A stretch of DNA of 58,680 nt, taken from positions 1 to 58,680 of the forward strand of contig CATOPL010000020.1 in the NCBI GenBank assembly GCA_951802115.1, written 5' to 3'. Of the stretch, positions 17,000 to 26,038 are shown piece after piece. Source of the DNA: an uncultured Lachnospiraceae bacterium (GTDB taxonomy: Bacteria; Bacillota; Clostridia; Lachnospirales; Lachnospiraceae). Every line of letters begins with the position of its first letter. The stretch's first letter is position 1. Position numbers and translations under genes: made by a program. Under the pieces are notes generated by a model. That model saw only the letters and a list, made by a program, of their open reading frames with translations, had not been told where the DNA came from and did not search any database.

Positions 17000-17764
17000 T
17001 TAATACTCCAGCATCCGCGCGGCATACTGCTCCGGAATGATCGTATATTGTCCGTATTCCTTCCGCAGCGCTTCATACTCCGTCGGCGCGGCCAAAAGAG
17101 CTGTCTGCAGATCGTTCTGAACATGCATGACAATTTCCTGAAATAATGAAGTTTTGCGTACCTGTGTCATCGCCTTCTCCAAATCAGTTCCCCTGTTTGA
17201 TACAACTGGTGTATCAGTAAGCCCGATACAGACATCCTCCATCATGTCAAGCATACACAGCGGCCCATAAAAATCAAGCGCTCCGCACTCCTCAAAATCT
17301 TCGTAATCCACACGTCCGCCCTCTATGGCAACCAACTGCATCAACAGACCGGAACTCCACTCAACTGCAAACCATTCATAAGACTCCGGACACGAATCCG
17401 CAAAGTATTCTGCAAAATGCTCTGAGCAAAAGCCTTCGGGGCCTACATTGTGTTCTAACAACCATGCATAATAATCATTTGCAAAGTCCTGAAAATCCGC
17501 CGCCGCGACACGTCCGCCCAGATAATCCCAGAGAAGCCCCTGCGCATACCGCAGGCATACACAAAGCTGTGCCTTGTCCGCGGTCAGCCCCTGCTGCACC
17601 GTATTGCAATAGCGCTCCAGAACCAGCAGGTTCCCCAACAGACGCGGGCGGCTGTCACTGTGTGCAAACGCTTTCTCAACAATATTCCTAAAATCTATTA
17701 GATATTCATTTGCATATGGTTCCACCAATGCCGCAAAATTCGTTTTTAACGTGTACTCTTCCAT
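17000..17764 (-). CDS. Acidic hypothetical protein
   Basis: A 254-residue protein starting MEEYTLKTNFAALVEPYANE; I chose ATG 17762-17764, behind GGAGGAAGAAAGGGAAAAGG, over a longer start that lacks a site. Mostly helical, acidic, cytosolic. The segment RVAAADFQDFANDYYAWLLE is notable but unrecognised. It overlaps the tail of a frameshifted gene immediately upstream. Confidence 0.6.
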   Translation of the reverse strand: MEEYTLKTNFAALVEPYANEYLIDFRNIVEKAFAHSDSRPRLLGNLLVLERYCNTVQQGLTADKAQLCVCLRYAQGLLWDYLGGRVAAADFQDFANDYYAWLLEHNVGPEGFCSEHFAEYFADSCPESYEWFAVEWSSGLLMQLVAIEGGRVDYEDFEECGALDFYGPLCMLDMMEDVCIGLTDTPVVSNRGTDLEKAMTQVRKTSLFQEIVMHVQNDLQTALLAAPTEYEALRKEYGQYTIIPEQYAARMLEY

Positions 17765-17948
17765 AAAACCTTTTCCCTTTCTTCCTCCTCTTGTTCTAAT
17801 GACAGGTTGCACAATGCACAAATAAATGGAAATAAAGGACTGTCTTCATGCACTTCGTAATAGTCACCGAAAGAATATTCGATATCTATATGCCATTTTC
17901 CAAAGATATTTTTTTGCTTATTTGTTTGACGTCATTTATTGTAATCAT
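17746..17948 (-). pseudogene. Small frameshifted immunity-like gene
   Basis: ATG 17946-17948 follows AAGGATAG and reads MITINDVKQISKKI, then stops early. In a neighbouring frame, from a run of seven A (about 17906), it continues GKWHIDIEYSFGDYYEVHED to a stop at 17746. A one-base slip in the A run explains the break. Confidence 0.45.
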
Positions 17949-17971
17949 AATATCTATCCTTCAAATAAGAA

Positions 17972-19018
17972 TCAGAATGATGAAATCCCCTGCATCTTCC
18001 CCATCCATTCCCGAACCTCTTCCTTTGACAATTCCCGTTTGATTTCTGCCAAAGGCTTAAGATAAGGATGGCAGCTTACAGCGAAGAATAAATCCCAGCT
18101 TCGTGGAAATTTTTCAGGACAAATCAATACCACAGGCATTTGCTCCACACAGGGAATAGTATCTGGCCCCATCTCTCCCCAGAGCATCTGACCATCACAG
18201 GAATAATAGGCGGCATGTGCATAAACCGAACCATTCTGCCTTGCTGTTTCTTCCCCCGATGCACAGGCAAATACTTTTAGGCTTTCCGGTGATTTCACAT
18301 CTGCGGATAAGCCAAAACGCTGGTCCCATTCTTTCTGATAAAGTGCCCTTTCCAGCAAGGTCATCAAGTGGAAATTTGTCCCCACATCCTGAACCCTTAT
18401 TAACGCTCCCTGCTCCTTTTTTGGTGCCAAAACAAGCACATCCATAGGTCCGCAGACAGGATAAATCCGAAGCAAATATGAGCCATTTTTCACAAAAGGC
18501 TCAATGCGCTCCAGATTATCATATAAATCCTTTTTACGCAGATACTCCCTGCTCTCCGGTGATTTTGCCAGTAAATCCATAATTGCCATCATCAGTGGCG
18601 CACTTCCCCGGAAAGCCCGAACCTTATCCGGTGCCGTCAAAAACAGCTTGTCCAACATCTCATCCTCAGGATCACTTTCCTCTGTTTTATCCAGCTCATC
18701 CAGCAACCCGCAGAGATGGGAAACCACCTTAATAAAGAAATTCACAAGTCCCTCTCCTGCGCCTCCAGGCCCACATTGTCCTATCAGCACACCACAGAAA
18801 AATGCGCAGCAGCAGCCCTTGTACAAATCCATAGAATCCAGCTTTCCAGCCAACTCATCCAGTATTTGTTTCTGGGCTGTCAGATCTTTTCTTCGGTATT
18901 GATCCAAGGCAATAAACCTGTCCGAATGTCCTAATAAATTGGCAATTTTCGTTTCCTCTAATGTCGAGGGCTGCTGAAATTCCTCAACAAACAGACGAAT
19001 TAATTCTTCCATAACCAT
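17972..19018 (-). CDS. Hypothetical protein
   Basis: A 348-residue protein starting MVMEELIRLFVEEFQQPSTL behind GGAAAGGAGAATATG. The N-terminal half is helical with a cysteine-rich turn (GCCCAFFCGVLIGQCGPGG). The C-terminal half has strand-rich sequence such as YLLRIYPVCGPMDVLVLAPK. No family recognised. It follows the PH-like gene by 23 bases and is probably cotranscribed with it. Confidence 0.6.
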   Translation of the reverse strand: MVMEELIRLFVEEFQQPSTLEETKIANLLGHSDRFIALDQYRRKDLTAQKQILDELAGKLDSMDLYKGCCCAFFCGVLIGQCGPGGAGEGLVNFFIKVVSHLCGLLDELDKTEESDPEDEMLDKLFLTAPDKVRAFRGSAPLMMAIMDLLAKSPESREYLRKKDLYDNLERIEPFVKNGSYLLRIYPVCGPMDVLVLAPKKEQGALIRVQDVGTNFHLMTLLERALYQKEWDQRFGLSADVKSPESLKVFACASGEETARQNGSVYAHAAYYSCDGQMLWGEMGPDTIPCVEQMPVVLICPEKFPRSWDLFFAVSCHPYLKPLAEIKRELSKEEVREWMGKMQGISSF

Positions 19019-19041
19019 ATTCTCTCCTTTCCACTGGAAAG

Positions 19042-19419
19042 CTATAATCCTGCTTTCTCCGATAAAATCTGCAGCCATTTCTTTCTTTTCCCCAGCGAGA
19101 TCTTTTCTGTCACAATTTCCCCGCTTTCCCTGTCGTCATAAGTAATCACCATCCCTATCGGAAAAAATCCCTGATTGCATTTTCCCAGTTCCTTAATGCA
19201 GCTGTAAGGAATATGGATGTATTCGCATGAAAATCCCTTGGTGAGAATGACCTGCCGGTCCGTAAAGATTGCCACGCCGCCCTGCTTCCATGTCTCGATT
19301 CTTCCGACCAGCTTCTCCGTATAATTGATCGTAGCTGAGCCATATAATTTTTCATCCGGCGATAACACGCCCCTGTCCACAAGATTCCGCCTCTGCTTTT
19401 CCAGCTTTTGTTCATTCAT
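19042..19419 (-). CDS. PH-like (bacterial PH/GRAM type) small protein
   Basis: A 125-residue protein starting MNEQKLEKQRRNLVDRGVLS at ATG 19417-19419, behind GGAGG. From residue 25 it has alternating strands with IFTDRQVILTKGFSCEYIHI, PYSCIKELGKCNQGFF and VITYDDRESGEIVTEKISLG and ends in a helix (KKWLQILSEKAG). This strand-and-terminal-helix pattern is that of bacterial PH-domain proteins. Function unknown. Confidence 0.55.
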   Translation of the reverse strand: MNEQKLEKQRRNLVDRGVLSPDEKLYGSATINYTEKLVGRIETWKQGGVAIFTDRQVILTKGFSCEYIHIPYSCIKELGKCNQGFFPIGMVITYDDRESGEIVTEKISLGKRKKWLQILSEKAGL

Positions 19420-19639
19420 TTCCTGAATCCTCCATATCTGCATAATCGCCCGGAATCTCCCTTGAGACTCCGGGCGCCTATCTGCCTGATTATAGCACTG
19501 CCAGACTGCCACGCAAAAGCGCCCCGTCCAAATCGGCACATAAATCGGCAAAATCGGCATTTCGGGGCGGTCATTGTCATCTCACGTGTCATTTCGCATC
19601 GCTGTATATCTGTGTATCCTGTCCACAGAACTGTTTTCG

Positions 19640-20977
19640 TTATTTTTCTGCAGTTCCATTGTACCTGGCAAGACAGGATTTTGCGATGGTAAGTATCGCG
19701 GTAAAACGGTTCCCGTTCTGTTCTATATAAAGCAGCCCTCCGTATTTTTGCGCGGTATCCCGCACGTTTGCAATTCCAAAACCATGATTCCCGGCATCCG
19801 GCTTCGTGGAAGCCGGCAGGATATGTTTTCCCCCGTTATTGGCAATCTGTGTCTTGATACATGTGTTCTCCACCTCCATCACCAGAAAATGCTCCTGCGC
19901 GTGCAGCGCCGCATGGACGCTGCCATGGGCGCACTGCCTTGCTGCCTCAATGGCATTATCCAGAAGGTTGCCTGCCATGACAATCATATCCTTCCCCGGA
20001 ATACATGCCCATCCGGGATTTTCCTCCGCCGCGATATCCATCCGGACGCCCTGTCTGTCAGCCAGCACGGACTTTTCCCAGAGAATGGCGTTCAGGACAG
20101 GATTGGATATATAGCGCTTTCCGGTCAGGGTATCCAGTTCCACTTCCATATCCCCCAGCAGGCTTAAAATCTCCTCCTTTCCGCCGTCGGCGGCCAGCGC
20201 GGCTATGGAAACCATGCAGTTTTTCAGGTCGTGGGCATACCGCCTGTGTCCCAGATCGATTTCTTCCAGATGCTTATAGTACCTTTGCTGCAGCGCGGCC
20301 TGCTGCCTGGCAAGCTGCTGATCCCTGCTTTTCTCGCTGACAAAAAACAGTTTGTTGACCGTGTAAAAAAGCAGCACATTTGCCAGCGGCAGAAGGAAAA
20401 GCCCGAATTTCAGACTGTACTGCGCCCATACGGCACCATCATTTCCAAAGGCAATCCCGAGATAGACCAGCGCCGTGGAAAACGGCAGGATCACAAATGA
20501 CGGCGGAAAATGCTCCCGCATCTTATACTGTGTGCCGAGGAAACAGACTTTTAGTCCATGCAGTACAAACCAGCACAGTATATAGGAAAGGATTCCCATC
20601 ATATATTTTTCCGCTTCCCGTGTATAATGAAGCTCTTCCCTGATCATCTGCCACAGCGGGATTTTGGCAAAGAAAAGCTCAATTACAAGTTCAGAGAACA
20701 ATGTTACCGCCCCGCCGATCAGGAGCAGAAATGCCTCTTTCCTGTGGTCGTCCTTAAAAATCAACAGGACCGGCAATCCAAAAATCAGGTTTATCAGCTT
20801 GCTGTCAAAGGAATTGACCAGCCTGAGGGCTGCCGCACATAACAGCAGGATCAAAAACCGCAGCTTCCGGTCCCGCACCCTGAATTTTAGCTGATCCCTG
20901 AAAAAATCATAAAAAACCAGATGCACAAACAGAGTGCCGCCAAATTTCAATATAACGCCCATGACAGCCTCCATCAT
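19640..20977 (-). CDS. GHKL sensor histidine kinase (AgrC/VirS type)
   Basis: A 445-residue protein with about six N-terminal membrane helices (to residue about 210), a coiled linker, and the H-box RRYAHDLKNCMVSIAAL with the phosphoacceptor His. The ATPase lobe has the N box (AGNLLDNAIEAARQ) and HGFGIANVRDTAQKYGG. It would sense a peptide or other signal and phosphorylate the LytTR regulator encoded 4 bases upstream. No agrB or agrD gene is seen. The protein is intact. Confidence 0.85.
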   Translation of the reverse strand: MMEAVMGVILKFGGTLFVHLVFYDFFRDQLKFRVRDRKLRFLILLLCAAALRLVNSFDSKLINLIFGLPVLLIFKDDHRKEAFLLLIGGAVTLFSELVIELFFAKIPLWQMIREELHYTREAEKYMMGILSYILCWFVLHGLKVCFLGTQYKMREHFPPSFVILPFSTALVYLGIAFGNDGAVWAQYSLKFGLFLLPLANVLLFYTVNKLFFVSEKSRDQQLARQQAALQQRYYKHLEEIDLGHRRYAHDLKNCMVSIAALAADGGKEEILSLLGDMEVELDTLTGKRYISNPVLNAILWEKSVLADRQGVRMDIAAEENPGWACIPGKDMIVMAGNLLDNAIEAARQCAHGSVHAALHAQEHFLVMEVENTCIKTQIANNGGKHILPASTKPDAGNHGFGIANVRDTAQKYGGLLYIEQNGNRFTAILTIAKSCLARYNGTAEK

Positions 20978-21720
20978 TCCTTCGCCCCTCTCTTATACTT
21001 TTTATGGAAATACATGGAAAAGCTCTGGTGGAATTTTTTGCTGCAGGTCCTGCTGATCCCCAGCCTGTCCCCGTTGCTCATGGTCAGCTCGTTCTGCATG
21101 ATCTTTGTGACAGCCTTCAGGTTCACGATGTAACTGGTATGCGCATACTCAAATCCCCACGCGCAAAGCTGCGCATACCACTCCTTTAGCCGCTCATTGC
21201 TCTGCAGCGTCTTTCCGCCCCCCGCAGCGCCGGCTTCTACGATGAGCCGGCTTCCCCTCTTTGTCTTTTCAATGTAAAGAATGCTTCTCACAGGTACACG
21301 CTGCGCCTCCCCGTCGCTGGCCACTTCCGCCATCTCCCTGCGGCTGCGCCGTTTCGTTTCCAGCAGAAGCTCCCCGATATCCCGCATTCTCTCGTCTATG
21401 TCTGCGCTTTTTAACAGGTAGCGGTAGGGCTGCACCCGGAAATGCTCCGGCTCCGGCAGAACCACCCCGGATACAAAGGCGATCACAACATTCTCATTCT
21501 TTTCCCTCAGCTTCTGCGCCGTCTCATATCCGCCCATTCCCGTCATCTGCATGTCCAGGATGGCCAGCTGGTATGCCCCACGGTCTGCCTGCAGGAAATC
21601 GGCGCCGCTGCAATAAGTGTCACAGACCATATCTGCTGTAAATTCTTTGCAGGCTTCTATATTTTGTTTCATCTCCTGCAGAAATGCTTTATTATCGTCC
21701 ACAATTGCTATATTTACCAT
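20974..21720 (-). CDS. LytTR-family response regulator (AgrA type)
   Basis: A 248-residue protein. The receiver domain carries DDNKAF near the start, phosphoacceptor Asp in LAILDMQMTGMGG and the switch lysine in PYRYLLKSA. The LytTR DNA-binding domain starts near residue 135 (VRSILYIEKTKRGSRLIVEA), with YIVNLKAVTKIMQNELTMSN. Its stop overlaps the kinase start. Targets are unknown; this family binds paired 9-12 bp direct repeats. Confidence 0.88.
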   Translation of the reverse strand: MVNIAIVDDNKAFLQEMKQNIEACKEFTADMVCDTYCSGADFLQADRGAYQLAILDMQMTGMGGYETAQKLREKNENVVIAFVSGVVLPEPEHFRVQPYRYLLKSADIDERMRDIGELLLETKRRSRREMAEVASDGEAQRVPVRSILYIEKTKRGSRLIVEAGAAGGGKTLQSNERLKEWYAQLCAWGFEYAHTSYIVNLKAVTKIMQNELTMSNGDRLGISRTCSKKFHQSFSMYFHKKYKRGAKE

Positions 21721-21770
21721 TCTGATTTGTCTCCTTATTGACAGCTCCTATGAAAGCATTTGGCAAGAGG

Positions 21771-21905
21771 GATTTCATCGCAAAGATGAAATCCCCGTTA
21801 CAGTTCAGTCCAGGACTTCGCACTGCGCTGCGAAGTCCGTGAGAAAGCGTACAGATTGATGCCTGTAACAGAAAGCCGAAGGCTGAACTGTTACAAATCC
21901 CCTGA
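21771..21905. repeat. Dispersed palindromic element, copy 1
   Basis: This gene-free spacer is built of nested inverted repeats: GATTTCATC/GATGAAATC (21771-21793), GGACTTCGCA/TGCGAAGTCC (21813-21838), and outer arms GTTACAGTTCAG (21797-21808) and CTGAACTGTTAC (21883-21894). It shares the AAGCGTACAG and GCCGAAGGC motifs with the elements at 39312-39447 and 52398-52515. Confidence 0.6.
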
Positions 21906-21930
21906 CAAATGGAATTTATACGTTATATCA

Positions 21931-22296
21931 TTATAGCAATTCTCTCATTTTAGATGAAATCAGCCAACAGTCTTCAAGTTCCTGTCCAACACAAGACCAA
22001 TATACGATCGTATCCCTATGATGATCACCTGTCAAAATCTCTTTTACTTTAGGCCAAAGCATATCGATGTATGCTTCGTCTTCGGACTGCTCCATAAAAT
22101 CTTCGATCCCTTGAACAATCATATTGATTAAAAGATGCTTTTGCCAATCGTCAATGACCGTGGCATAAAATTTATAAAACTCAATATAATCGTTTGTATA
22201 AATATAATCACCAGCACACCATTCCCAATCCTGTTCATTTGGATATGGAAATCTTACATCACATTCTTCATTTAGTTTTTTATAAAAGTTATCCAT
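21931..22296 (-). CDS. Acidic hypothetical protein, immunity-like
   Basis: A 121-residue protein starting MDNFYKKLNEECDVRFPYPN behind AAGGATT, very acidic and Trp-rich (EQDWEWCAGDYIYTNDYIEF). The last member of the immunity-like run. It has its own promoter at 22391-22419. Family not recognised. Confidence 0.6.
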   Translation of the reverse strand: MDNFYKKLNEECDVRFPYPNEQDWEWCAGDYIYTNDYIEFYKFYATVIDDWQKHLLINMIVQGIEDFMEQSEDEAYIDMLWPKVKEILTGDHHRDTIVYWSCVGQELEDCWLISSKMRELL

Positions 22297-22390
22297 AATC
22301 CTTATCTTTTTTCGCTGCCTCACTTACATATACTTTTGTTTTCGTTTGTTCTGCTCAATCAATCCCGGTTGGTTGGATGATTCCTGCTAA

Positions 22391-22419
22391 AGTATAGCAC
22401 GAAGCCAACCAGTGTTCAA
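22391..22419 (-). promoter_or_regulatory. Sigma-A type promoter for the 21931-22296 gene
   Basis: On the minus strand TTGAAC (22414-22419) and TATACT (22391-22396) are spaced by exactly 17 bases. An imperfect GGTTGG/CCAACC inverted repeat overlaps it and could be an operator, perhaps for the divergent Rrf2 regulator. Confidence 0.6.
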
Positions 22420-22493
22420 CTTACCTGACTTTTCCTTTTCCTGCTTTTCTTCGTATACAGGAACATATCAACAATTTACTTTTAGGAGGCAAA

Positions 22494-23021
22494 ATGAAAT
22501 ATTCCACACGATCGAGCGACGCTGTACACATTATGATCTTTATCCACCAGCATGACAGTAGTACGATTACGAGCGCTGATATTTCAAAAAGCATCCAGAC
22601 AAATCCATCCTACGTGCGCCAGATTATGGCGCAGCTAAAAGCTGCCTGTATACTCCTAAGCTCCAGAGGGCAGGCAACCCCGCAGCTTGCAAAAGCAACT
22701 TCGGAAATCACTCTGCTAGAGGTCTATAAAGCCGTGGAAAAAGAAAAGCCGCTATTGCATCTGGATACCCACACCAACCCGGAATGCGGAGTCGGTGTCA
22801 ACATCCGGCTTGCTTTATCAGACTTTTATGCACAGATTCAGAAGGACTCAAAGGAAAACTTCCTGCATAAAAACACCACAAAATTGTCACAGCCAGAGAC
22901 TGACTTCCTGCCAGTCCCTGGCTTATACGGATATCATTCTTCCGGGAAAATAATCTTGAATACAAAGAAGAAAATGACCATAGATACGCCGCCTGTAATG
23001 ACTGTCACCAGAATATTATAG
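22494..23021 (+). CDS. Rrf2-family transcriptional regulator with abnormal C-terminus
   Basis: The N-terminal 120 residues are a clear Rrf2 winged helix: MKYSTRSSDAVHIMIFI, SKSIQTNPSYVRQIMAQLKA, LLEVYKAVEKEKPLLHLDTH and TNPECGVGVNIRLALSDFYA. Only one Cys lies in the usual cluster position, so an Fe-S cluster is doubtful. From about residue 130 the frame runs into the antisense of the convergent GtrA-like gene, so the native C-terminus was probably lost by truncation or frameshift near 22890. The DNA-binding domain is complete. Confidence 0.75.
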   Translation: MKYSTRSSDAVHIMIFIHQHDSSTITSADISKSIQTNPSYVRQIMAQLKAACILLSSRGQATPQLAKATSEITLLEVYKAVEKEKPLLHLDTHTNPECGVGVNIRLALSDFYAQIQKDSKENFLHKNTTKLSQPETDFLPVPGLYGYHSSGKIILNTKKKMTIDTPPVMTVTRIL

Positions 23022-23527
23022 ACAGCCGGCCCTACATATGCCGCCGCAATGGGCATCCACAGATTATTAAATCCATTGCAGATCAGGGAGATGACTACCC
23101 AGGCAATCAGATACCACACCGCCTGATACACCACGTTTCCGTGACTTTTGAACGTGATATTTCTCTGTAACGGAAAATTGATGCACTGAGCCAGGAAGGA
23201 GCCGGTTTCATAGCTGATAAAATAGCCCAGGCCGCCTCCGATCTTCACTGCCCCTGCAGCATCTTTCAATACCTGATATCCCAGAAGACTCCAGGTAAAT
23301 TCCACTCCCAAAATTTTCACTGGTATCCGGGGCCACATAAATTTCATGGCAGCAAATTTCATTCCCAAAATTCCCGGCATAAAAGTAAATACCAGATACT
23401 GAAATACCGTCACTCCCATACTGAATATAAGAAAATAAAAAATCTGATACAGCCATTTTGCCAGTCCTGGATGCTTACCTGCAAAACCGCCCCAGACACT
23501 GTTCCATTTTCCTGCAATTCCTTCCAT
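22934..23527 (-). CDS. GtrA-like family membrane protein
   Basis: A 197-residue protein with four hydrophobic helices (starting YQIFYFLIFSMGVTVFQYLV) and the conserved-type segment FPLQRNITFKSHGN (GtrA consensus 'f.l.r.wtF'). GtrA-like proteins are thought to help move lipid-linked sugars. It is the last gene of the glycosidase operon, 26 bases after GH3. A role in surface glycan handling is inferred from this context. Confidence 0.75.
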   Translation of the reverse strand: MEGIAGKWNSVWGGFAGKHPGLAKWLYQIFYFLIFSMGVTVFQYLVFTFMPGILGMKFAAMKFMWPRIPVKILGVEFTWSLLGYQVLKDAAGAVKIGGGLGYFISYETGSFLAQCINFPLQRNITFKSHGNVVYQAVWYLIAWVVISLICNGFNNLWMPIAAAYVGPAVYNILVTVITGGVSMVIFFFVFKIIFPEE

Positions 23528-23553
23528 TTTTTCACCCGCCTTCTGCTTTTCCT

Positions 23554-25974
23554 CTATTCTGTCATTAACTTTTTCTCATATGCTCTGTTGGCTCTGGCAT
23601 TTCGGAAATATCCGCCTATGATTTTTCCAAGTCCCCGGAAAAAATGCCCATTGACTGCCAGTACCATTCCATCCACCATTTCCATGCTGACCGCTCCGTT
23701 TGTCATCTTTGCGATGCCCCTAAAAGGCATATTGTAAATAAACAGGATATTCAGATCCGGCTTTCCTTTTGCTTCACTTTTTTTCTTCATGGCAGTCAAC
23801 CGACGGTATATCGCTCTGGCCAGCCAGCTTTTTGCGTAATACATCTGACAGATGGCGTCATTTCGTCCCAGTTCTCCGCTCCAGCTTCCGTCCGGAATGG
23901 AATGCCCTAAGAGCTTTGTATATTCTGCATCTTCTACCTGACGAATTTTTCCGGTGAAATAAGACGACAGTTCTTCCTTTGTCCATGGATACGTTCTGGT
24001 TGTGCCTGTTATGCTGACACTCCCGGTCAGACGGATATCCATTACGCTGGCTCCCACCATAATGCGGTAAGAACCGCCTTCTGTCTCCCATCTGCCAGTC
24101 TTCTCATTCCAGTAACGAAAGGTTTTGTCATCAAAGGAGATGGAAACTTCCCGGCTTTCTCCCTTTTTCAAAAAGATCTTGACAAATCCCTTCAATTCTT
24201 TCTCCGGGCGGAATACTTCTGCCCCCGGCAGTCCCACATACATCTGTACCACCTCGGCTCCGTCCATCTCCCCGATATTTGTAACAGTGAGCGTGATGCC
24301 TTCTGCCGTTACCTTCAGATTGGAATATGCAAATTTTGTATAAGAAAGTCCATGACCGAAGGGATATTGTACCGCTGCCTTTACCGTATCGTAATAGCGG
24401 TATCCCACATAGATGCTTTCCCTGTACTCCGCAGTGCGCTCTTTACTTGGGAAATAGTGGAAAGCCGGCGTATCTTCGTAACGCAGCGGATAGGTTTCGT
24501 TTAAGCGTCCGGATGGATTGGCTCTTCCTGTCAGCAGTTCCAAAAGAGCACCGGCTCCTGCCTGACCGGTGAGATATCCGTGCAGAATTGCTTTACAGCA
24601 GGTATGCCAGGGCATTTCTACTGCGGAACCTCCGCTTAAAATCCCCACAATATTGGGATTTACCTGATACAGTTCTTTTAACAGCCGGATCTGATTTTCC
24701 GGTATCCGCATATGACTCCGATCCAGTCCCTCGGATTCGCTGAGTTCATCCAGTCCGAAGGCATAAATCACCACATCCGCCTTTTTTGCCAGCTCTACTG
24801 CTTCTTTCAGCTGTTCTTCATCCGGTTCGCCGTTTCTCTGGCAGCCCCCGGCCATGCCGATCACCTGCAGATTATAATTCTCTGCAGTCTGTGCCAATGC
24901 TTCTACCTTCGTAGGATTCACCATAGATGAGCCTGCTCCCTGGTATCTGGGCTTGAACACGAAGTCGCCAATCAGAGCTGTCTTTGTCTTTGATTTCAAA
25001 GGAAGAATATTCGCCTCATTCTTCAGAAGCACCGCACTTTCCACGGCTGCTTTTTTTGCCAGTCTGTGATGGGCTTCCTGGTCAAAGCCAGCACTAGGTA
25101 ACGCCGATTTTTTCAACGTCAAAATGGCATCCAGCAGATCGTCCACACACGCATCCAGTTCTTCCGTATCCAGTATTTGATTCTCTATTGCCCGCAGAAT
25201 CTCTCTGGCGGAATCCAGGCCGGGAGCCGGCATCTCCAGGTTGGAGCCGGCTTCTACGCCTTTTACATGGTCATTGCTCCCGCCCCAGTCTGTCACCACG
25301 AAACCGTCAAATCCCCACTCGTCACGAAGGATCTCTTTCAGCAGATGCCGGTCTTCATTGGCATAGACACCGTTGATCTTATTGTAACTGCTCATAATGG
25401 ATTTGGCATGGCCTTCTTTGACAGCAATCTCAAATCCGGTAAGATAAATCTCCCGCAGCGCCCGCTCATCCACCACAGAATCCATGGACATACGCCGCAG
25501 CTCCTGGCTGTTGGCCGCAAAATGCTTCAGGCAGGCATAGACGCCCTTTTTCTGGATTCCTCTTACATAGGCAGCTGCCATCTTGCCGGACAGATAAGGA
25601 TCTTCGGAAAAATACTCAAAATTACGTCCACACAAAGGACTCCTTTTGATATTCAATCCCGGACCAAGAAGTACATTCACCTCCATGGCCTGGGCCTCCT
25701 CTCCCAGAGCCTCCCCGATCTCTTCTCCCAGCTGTTCATTCCAACTGTTAGCCACCGTCGCCGCTGTGGGAAAGCAGGTTGCTTCCAGAGAAGCATTCAG
25801 CCCCAGGTGATCACCGGCTCCCGCCTGCCTGCGGATTCCGTGCGGCCCGTCAGACAGGAAAATGGAAGGGATTCCAAGACGTTTCACTTCCCATGTTTCC
25901 CAGACCGTCCGGCCGCTTAAAATTGCAGCTTTTTCTTCCAGTGTCATCTGATCTATCAGCTCTTTGTGTTTCAT
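23554..25974 (-). CDS. Glycoside hydrolase family 3 (beta-glucosidase-like)
   Basis: An 806-residue protein starting MKHKELIDQMTLEEKAAILS at ATG 25972-25974. In order: the N-terminal TIM barrel (SDGPHGIR near residue 45, GRNFEYFSEDPYLSG, ACLKHFAANSQE) with the likely nucleophile Asp in GFVVTDWGGSND, the alpha/beta sandwich (AVLLKNEANILPL), and a fibronectin III-like domain. It ends with an unusual basic tail of about 100 residues (AIYRRLTAMKKKSEAKGKPD). There is no signal peptide, so it probably acts in the cytosol on imported beta-glucosides. It follows a second, membrane-bound GH3. Confidence 0.9.
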   Translation of the reverse strand: MKHKELIDQMTLEEKAAILSGRTVWETWEVKRLGIPSIFLSDGPHGIRRQAGAGDHLGLNASLEATCFPTAATVANSWNEQLGEEIGEALGEEAQAMEVNVLLGPGLNIKRSPLCGRNFEYFSEDPYLSGKMAAAYVRGIQKKGVYACLKHFAANSQELRRMSMDSVVDERALREIYLTGFEIAVKEGHAKSIMSSYNKINGVYANEDRHLLKEILRDEWGFDGFVVTDWGGSNDHVKGVEAGSNLEMPAPGLDSAREILRAIENQILDTEELDACVDDLLDAILTLKKSALPSAGFDQEAHHRLAKKAAVESAVLLKNEANILPLKSKTKTALIGDFVFKPRYQGAGSSMVNPTKVEALAQTAENYNLQVIGMAGGCQRNGEPDEEQLKEAVELAKKADVVIYAFGLDELSESEGLDRSHMRIPENQIRLLKELYQVNPNIVGILSGGSAVEMPWHTCCKAILHGYLTGQAGAGALLELLTGRANPSGRLNETYPLRYEDTPAFHYFPSKERTAEYRESIYVGYRYYDTVKAAVQYPFGHGLSYTKFAYSNLKVTAEGITLTVTNIGEMDGAEVVQMYVGLPGAEVFRPEKELKGFVKIFLKKGESREVSISFDDKTFRYWNEKTGRWETEGGSYRIMVGASVMDIRLTGSVSITGTTRTYPWTKEELSSYFTGKIRQVEDAEYTKLLGHSIPDGSWSGELGRNDAICQMYYAKSWLARAIYRRLTAMKKKSEAKGKPDLNILFIYNMPFRGIAKMTNGAVSMEMVDGMVLAVNGHFFRGLGKIIGGYFRNARANRAYEKKLMTE

Positions 25975-26038
25975 CTTCCTCTCCCCTTCTCTCATCACCT
26001 GGGACTGCGGGCAGGCGTACCCGCCCGCAGAATCCATT

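Noticed and set aside
1..22296. A type VI or type VII secretion locus around the immunity-like genes
   Set aside because: No Hcp, VgrG, EssC, WXG100 or LXG sequence was found on either strand.
22494..23021. A possible Fe-S cluster in the Rrf2 protein (IscR/NsrR type)
   Set aside because: Only one cysteine (NPEC) is in the relevant region, whereas cluster-binding members have three.
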